Virus record (IMG/VR): IMGVR_UViG_3300042261_002385
Coordinates: 372,001 to 436,000 of that record
Origin: a virus
Length of the DNA stretch: 64,000 nt
Strand: one strand, 5' to 3'
The notes beneath the pieces were generated by a model. The model saw nothing but the letters and a program-made list of their open reading frames with translations, did no database searches and had not been told where the DNA came from. Every line of letters begins with the position of its first letter. Position 1 is the first letter of the stretch. Below are positions 60,907 through 64,000 of the stretch, piece by piece. A program made the position numbers and the translations under genes.

Positions 60907-62567
60907 ATTTGTGGACCTACGATTTCTACTTTTATTCCGCTTCTTCTTAGTTCGGATACATATTCTTTAGTTTGCTTGTCAACTATAAGGTCACCAGAAA
61001 TTACTAATTTTTTTACTTTTAAGTTACTGAAACCTTCTTTCATATCAGCTAATGTATCTAATGTATAAAGTATTTGTAATTCTTCCAATTCAGTGAATAT
61101 AGAAAGATCAATATCTCCTGTCATATCACAACTTAATATCTGAAGTTTCTTAATATTTGGATTTACTGAAACAATTTCTTCGAATATCTTAGAGTCAAAT
61201 TTACATTTATCAAATGCGATAGAGTCTGTTTTTACGTTGCTAAATCCTGACAATGTTTTTATTTTCAATGATTTGAATTTAATCCATTCTAAGTCAAGTG
61301 GAATTTGAGTCAAATTCTCTGGAATATCTGTAGTCTCAATTACTAGTTGTTTGATTTTTGCTTTTGGTGATATTTTTATCTTACTCCAGTCATAAACTGC
61401 ACTTAAGTAAAGTGATTTAGTATTTTTTCCAATAAACTGAGCTTGGTCAAGTCTCATTCTATCCATATAAGGAGCTCTAATTGAATCTTCAGGATCAATA
61501 TCCGGTGTGAATAAATATCTAGAAGAACTTGGGCTTGTGTTTTCAACGTTGCTTGAATATTTTGTTACAAGCTCGTCAAATATATCTTTCATCCTATCTG
61601 GATAAGCTCTGTCAAAGTAAATCTTTGCTTCACTTTGGTCATCAAATGATTCGATATTTCTAATCATCATTCTTGAAAGTGGTAGTTTATCTGATATTTT
61701 TTCATCATTCCAGAAAATCGGAGTATCAAATACAAAGAAAGCTGGAATTGAATTCGGATCGAAAACGTTTCCTAATAGTTGTTCTCTGTAGCCACCTGTG
61801 TATAAATGTTGACAAGAACTATAGAATTTTGAAATAGACATGTTCAAAATATCACTCGGATTGTGGTCAATCTGAAGATATATATCTCTTCCAAAGATTG
61901 CATATTCATATCTGTAGTCACTGTTGTGATTTTCTTTAGCTAAATTTCTTAATTGACTAATATCTCTTGATGAGAAAATAGTTGTAGAGACTCTATCATC
62001 TGGATAACATCTATTGTAGTCATCAACAAAGCTATTGATATTAATTAAGTTCGTTGAGAAAACAGGATCACCTGCATTCTTTTTAACACGAATCATATTT
62101 CCTTCTTCATCTCTAATTGGTCTACCATTCTCATCTTTTTGAATTCTTTCTGAAGCTTGAGTTTCTCTAATTTCTAATTTTCTAAATACCGGCTCATAGA
62201 TAAAAACTATTTGATCTACAGTTGGTGCTTGGATATTAAAATTATCCATAACCATTTTACTAGCATCGGTTAGAAGCTCTAAATTTATAGACTCTTGAAG
62301 AACATGATTGAATTTATCTGGAATACTTGTAAATGAATTCATAATATTTTCCATATTACAATCAAAAAAATAAGATAAAACTTTAAGTTTATCTTCTTCT
62401 TCAAGTTTCCATCTACCTTGTTTAATCTTATCGGTCGGATCTACTTCTTCATAATCTAAGTATTTCTCACCCCATTGTTGAGCAACAGCTTTTGCTTGTT
62501 TTGGTAAGATAATATCTTTGATTCTGGCTTCGTTTAACCATTGTTCTCTAGTTTTAATCCACTTCAT
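60903..62567 (-). CDS. Large leader-bearing protein with leucine-rich C-terminal region
   Basis: 554 residues. Leader MKWIKTREQWLNEARIKD (L-N-E), closest here to the T4 internal-protein form. The central region has MSISKFYSSCQHLYTGGYRE and IPAFFVFDTPIFWNDEKISD. Residues ~415-550 are LRR-like (LEWIKFKSLKIKTLSGFSNV; LKIPL-type spacing; TELEELQILYTLDTL; NLKVKKLVISGDL). The middle plus LRR layout suggests a recognition platform. Packaged location is inference. Late-type promoter just upstream. Confidence 0.82.
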   Translation of the reverse strand: MKWIKTREQWLNEARIKDIILPKQAKAVAQQWGEKYLDYEEVDPTDKIKQGRWKLEEEDKLKVLSYFFDCNMENIMNSFTSIPDKFNHVLQESINLELLTDASKMVMDNFNIQAPTVDQIVFIYEPVFRKLEIRETQASERIQKDENGRPIRDEEGNMIRVKKNAGDPVFSTNLININSFVDDYNRCYPDDRVSTTIFSSRDISQLRNLAKENHNSDYRYEYAIFGRDIYLQIDHNPSDILNMSISKFYSSCQHLYTGGYREQLLGNVFDPNSIPAFFVFDTPIFWNDEKISDKLPLSRMMIRNIESFDDQSEAKIYFDRAYPDRMKDIFDELVTKYSSNVENTSPSSSRYLFTPDIDPEDSIRAPYMDRMRLDQAQFIGKNTKSLYLSAVYDWSKIKISPKAKIKQLVIETTDIPENLTQIPLDLEWIKFKSLKIKTLSGFSNVKTDSIAFDKCKFDSKIFEEIVSVNPNIKKLQILSCDMTGDIDLSIFTELEELQILYTLDTLADMKEGFSNLKVKKLVISGDLIVDKQTKEYVSELRRSGIKVEIVGPQI

Positions 62568-62571
62568 AAAC

Positions 62572-62581
62572 TATATATTAA
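62572..62581 (-). promoter_or_regulatory. Late-type promoter motif TTAATATATA (minus)
   Basis: Minus strand TTTTAATATATAG ending 4 bases before ATG 62567. Confidence 0.65.
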
Positions 62582-62620
62582 AATATTTTGTTTATTTTTT
62601 GATTTAGATAAAAACTTTAG

Positions 62621-62628
62621 TATCTTTG
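62621..62628 (+). promoter_or_regulatory. Host-type promoter TATCTTTG
   Basis: -33 TTTG at 62598-62601, 19-base spacing, -7 TATCTTTG; ATG 62643 follows after 14 bases. Confidence 0.8.
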
Positions 62629-62642
62629 TCTATAACATAAAT

Positions 62643-63269
62643 ATGAAAACATCTTTTAAACTCTTTAACTTTTTAGGAGCACCAGTTGAAATTAGTGTCT
62701 GGTTTTTCTTAATTTTTCTTTTTTTGAATGTCAAAATAGTCTTAGCTCTTTTTATTTCTATATTAGTTCACGAAATGGCTCATGCGCTAGTTGCTCATAG
62801 ACTCGGCTGGGGATTCTATGGAATAAAACTAGACCTGTTTTTCGGAACTGCAAACGTAGATATGTCTATGCCTGAAAGAGATTCAATACGTGTCGTTGCT
62901 GCTGGCCCGCTAAGTAATTTGCTACTTGCTGGTGTGACTTTGTTAGGATATTCACTCGCTGTAAATTCAAACTTAGGTGTGAATCCACAAGTAGGTTCAT
63001 TTCTGAATAGTCTTTTTACTATAAATATGATTTTATTTATTTTCAACTTACTTCCTATTTTTCCGATGGATGGTGGTAGATTGGTTAGAGATATTTTACT
63101 TACTAGACTACGAAGTAGACTAAAAGCTCGTAGAATATCAGCAACAATATCATTGATAGCGTCAGCACTTCTTTTACTATATTCTGTTTCAATAAGTGCT
63201 ATTTTCTTAATATTCTTTTCGGCTTTCTTTATATGGATTGCTTATAAGGATCTTCAAGAACTTAAATAA
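62643..63269 (+). CDS. Site-2-protease-like membrane metallopeptidase (M50)
   Basis: 208 residues from ATG 62643, fixed by the promoter upstream. ILVHEMAHALVAHRL (His43, Glu44, His47) is the zinc motif in a membrane helix. FNLLPIFPMDGGRL (Asn135...Asp143-Gly-Gly) supplies the third ligand region. About five to six hydrophobic segments, no PDZ or CBS domain: a minimal S2P. The family cuts membrane-spanning anti-sigma factors or clears signal peptides. A phage copy could act on host envelope regulators (inference). Host-type promoter suggests early expression. Confidence 0.92.
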   Translation: MKTSFKLFNFLGAPVEISVWFFLIFLFLNVKIVLALFISILVHEMAHALVAHRLGWGFYGIKLDLFFGTANVDMSMPERDSIRVVAAGPLSNLLLAGVTLLGYSLAVNSNLGVNPQVGSFLNSLFTINMILFIFNLLPIFPMDGGRLVRDILLTRLRSRLKARRISATISLIASALLLLYSVSISAIFLIFFSAFFIWIAYKDLQELK

Positions 63270-63274
63270 TCAAA

Positions 63275-63285
63275 TAAATATATAG
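63275..63285 (+). promoter_or_regulatory. Late-type promoter motif variant
   Basis: TAAATATATAG ending 3 bases before ATG 63289. Confidence 0.55.
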
Positions 63286-63288
63286 TTT

Positions 63289-63543
63289 ATGATACTAAAA
63301 GACTGGCAAGTAATTGCTGAATCTGATGAATGTGTATTAGTTACTATTGATGAATCTGTCGATATCAATGGTTTGGAACTAACATTAATTAGTGATACTA
63401 GAACTCCAATTTTAAAGTTAAAGGTAACTTGTAGAGAGATACACATTTGTTCACATACTGAGAAGCCAATGTTTGCTCAATTAGGAAACTCTGTCAAATA
63501 CGTAAAGGGTTCTGGAAAATCTATGTATACAGAAAATGTGTGA
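63289..63543 (+). CDS. Small beta-rich unknown protein
   Basis: 84 residues: MILKDWQVIAESDECVLVTI..., beta-rich with Cys-His (VTCREIHICSHTEKP). No family recognised. Overlaps the next gene by 8 bases. Confidence 0.72.
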   Translation: MILKDWQVIAESDECVLVTIDESVDINGLELTLISDTRTPILKLKVTCREIHICSHTEKPMFAQLGNSVKYVKGSGKSMYTENV

Positions 63544-63724
63544 TTGGAAACGACTTCGTGTTGATGAATTAATAGAAGGAGTTGATTTCTATTGGGAAGA
63601 AAAAGAAGGTATTAGACTTAGAGTTTTTACTGAATCTTATTTACAGATGATTAGACCAAAGTGTTGTGAATCAGGTTGTCGACACTGTCCGTGGAATTTT
63701 AAAAAAGAGAATAATGTCAAATAA
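63536..63724 (+). CDS. DUF5522-like Cys-rich small protein
   Basis: 62 residues. The C-terminal PKCCESGCRHCPWNFKKE matches the short 'CCGxGCRHCPY' motif of a bacterial Cys-rich family, probably metal-binding. N-terminal half DWKRLRVDELIEGVDFYWEE. Overlaps both neighbours. Confidence 0.8.
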   Translation: MCDWKRLRVDELIEGVDFYWEEKEGIRLRVFTESYLQMIRPKCCESGCRHCPWNFKKENNVK

Positions 63725-63953
63725 ATTTTACTGCCCTGGTTGTGGTTATGTTTGTGCTTTAGTTACAGATTTAAATGATATATACGTTGCTAAAATTAAC
63801 AAAAGAATATGGGTTGATTTTACGAATTATCAATGTGATAAATGTTTTGATTCATTTACTACTACAGAATTAGATGAATTGAATTTGTTTGAAATTAATA
63901 AAGCAATTCGACGGTCTGAAAGAAAAACTAAAATAAAAACGTTATTAAAGTAA
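63714..63953 (+). CDS. Zinc-ribbon protein, possible shared C-terminal motif
   Basis: 79 residues from ATG 63714, inside the end of the previous gene. FYCPGCGYVCALVTD and YQCDKCFDSF give two CxxC pairs of a zinc ribbon. Ends IRRSERKTKIKTLLK, a weak member of the C-terminal motif family. Followed by a strong terminator. Confidence 0.77.
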   Translation: MSNKFYCPGCGYVCALVTDLNDIYVAKINKRIWVDFTNYQCDKCFDSFTTTELDELNLFEINKAIRRSERKTKIKTLLK

Positions 63954-63958
63954 AAAAA

Positions 63959-63986
63959 ACCCTCTGATTTCTCAGAGGGTTTTTTG
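63959..63986 (+). terminator. Rho-independent terminator
   Basis: ACCCTCTGA-TTTC-TCAGAGGGT followed by T6; 9-base perfect stem. Confidence 0.93.
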
Positions 63987-64000
63987 TGTAAATTAATTTA

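Noticed and set aside
1-64000. CRISPR arrays, insertion sequences, integrase, attachment sites
   Set aside because: No regularly spaced repeats, transposase or recombinase motifs were seen; the GIY-YIG gene is the only mobile-type element.

Overview
The window looks like a 64 kb stretch of a large, AT-rich, T4-like (myovirus-type) bacteriophage genome infecting a member of the Bacteroidetes, probably the Flavobacteriia. The evidence is as follows. Genes are dense, mostly small, and overlap by 1-4 bases on both strands. There is a phage endolysin, a small holin-like protein, tail-collar, fibre and LamG-type structural proteins, and a GIY-YIG endonuclease. Numerous promoters have the Bacteroidetes form TTTG-N19/20-TAnnTTTG. 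Secreted proteins carry Bacteroidetes signal peptides (ending FSQ, FGQ or YSQ), and two of them carry type IX secretion C-terminal domains. No terminase, portal, polymerase or major capsid gene is recognisable, so this is an accessory/late segment of a larger genome.

Layout. 0-13 kb: end of a zinc peptidase, endolysin, clusters of proteins with a capsid-targeting-type leader (MKHLKLFE...), and minus-strand clusters of small proteins with a shared C-terminal motif. 13-17 kb: GIY-YIG nuclease, then ClpP - DUF1573 secreted protein - full-length ABC exporter - small gene. 17-27 kb: many tiny genes behind host-type promoters, a HAD phosphatase, a DOT1-like methyltransferase, a holin candidate and a TerC-like membrane protein. 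27-39 kb: glutamate racemase with a leader peptide, two paralogous tail/fibre proteins, an FCP1-like phosphatase, LamG adhesins, an SGNH hydrolase, a type IX-secreted protein and an outer-membrane-like protein. 39-43 kb: five consecutive leader-bearing proteins, tail-collar protein, and a primary-like sigma factor. 43-52 kb: small genes with the C-terminal motif, two structured non-coding RNA candidates, a methyltransferase, an acyl-carrier-like protein, and a ribbon-helix-helix regulator. 52-64 kb: lipoprotein, an 816-residue SprB-repeat protein with a type B type IX sorting domain, AAA ATPase, a leader-bearing hydrophobic protein, two ~550-residue leader-bearing proteins, and a site-2-protease-like membrane peptidase.

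The most striking signals are two peptide tags that partition the small proteins. About 25 proteins share an N-terminal leader of the form M-K-x-[LI]-K-x-[FY]-x-[LI]-F-E. This resembles the T4 capsid-targeting sequence and has an [LI]-x-E prohead-protease-type site, so these are probably packaged inside the head and delivered with the DNA. About 30 other small proteins share a C-terminal motif R-[DE]-x-K-[LI]-x-x-[LI]-G-I or R-E-[IL]-K-L-E-E-[IL]-L. No protein clearly carries both.

Two promoter classes are visible: the host-type TAnnTTTG box, and TTAATATATA, which resembles a T4-type late promoter. Both often end only 4-7 bases before the start codon, suggesting leaderless mRNAs. Together with a phage sigma factor, a ClpP and several envelope proteins, the window suggests a phage that reprograms transcription, proteolysis and the surface of a Bacteroidetes host. 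Functions are inferred from sequence reading only; no database search was run.
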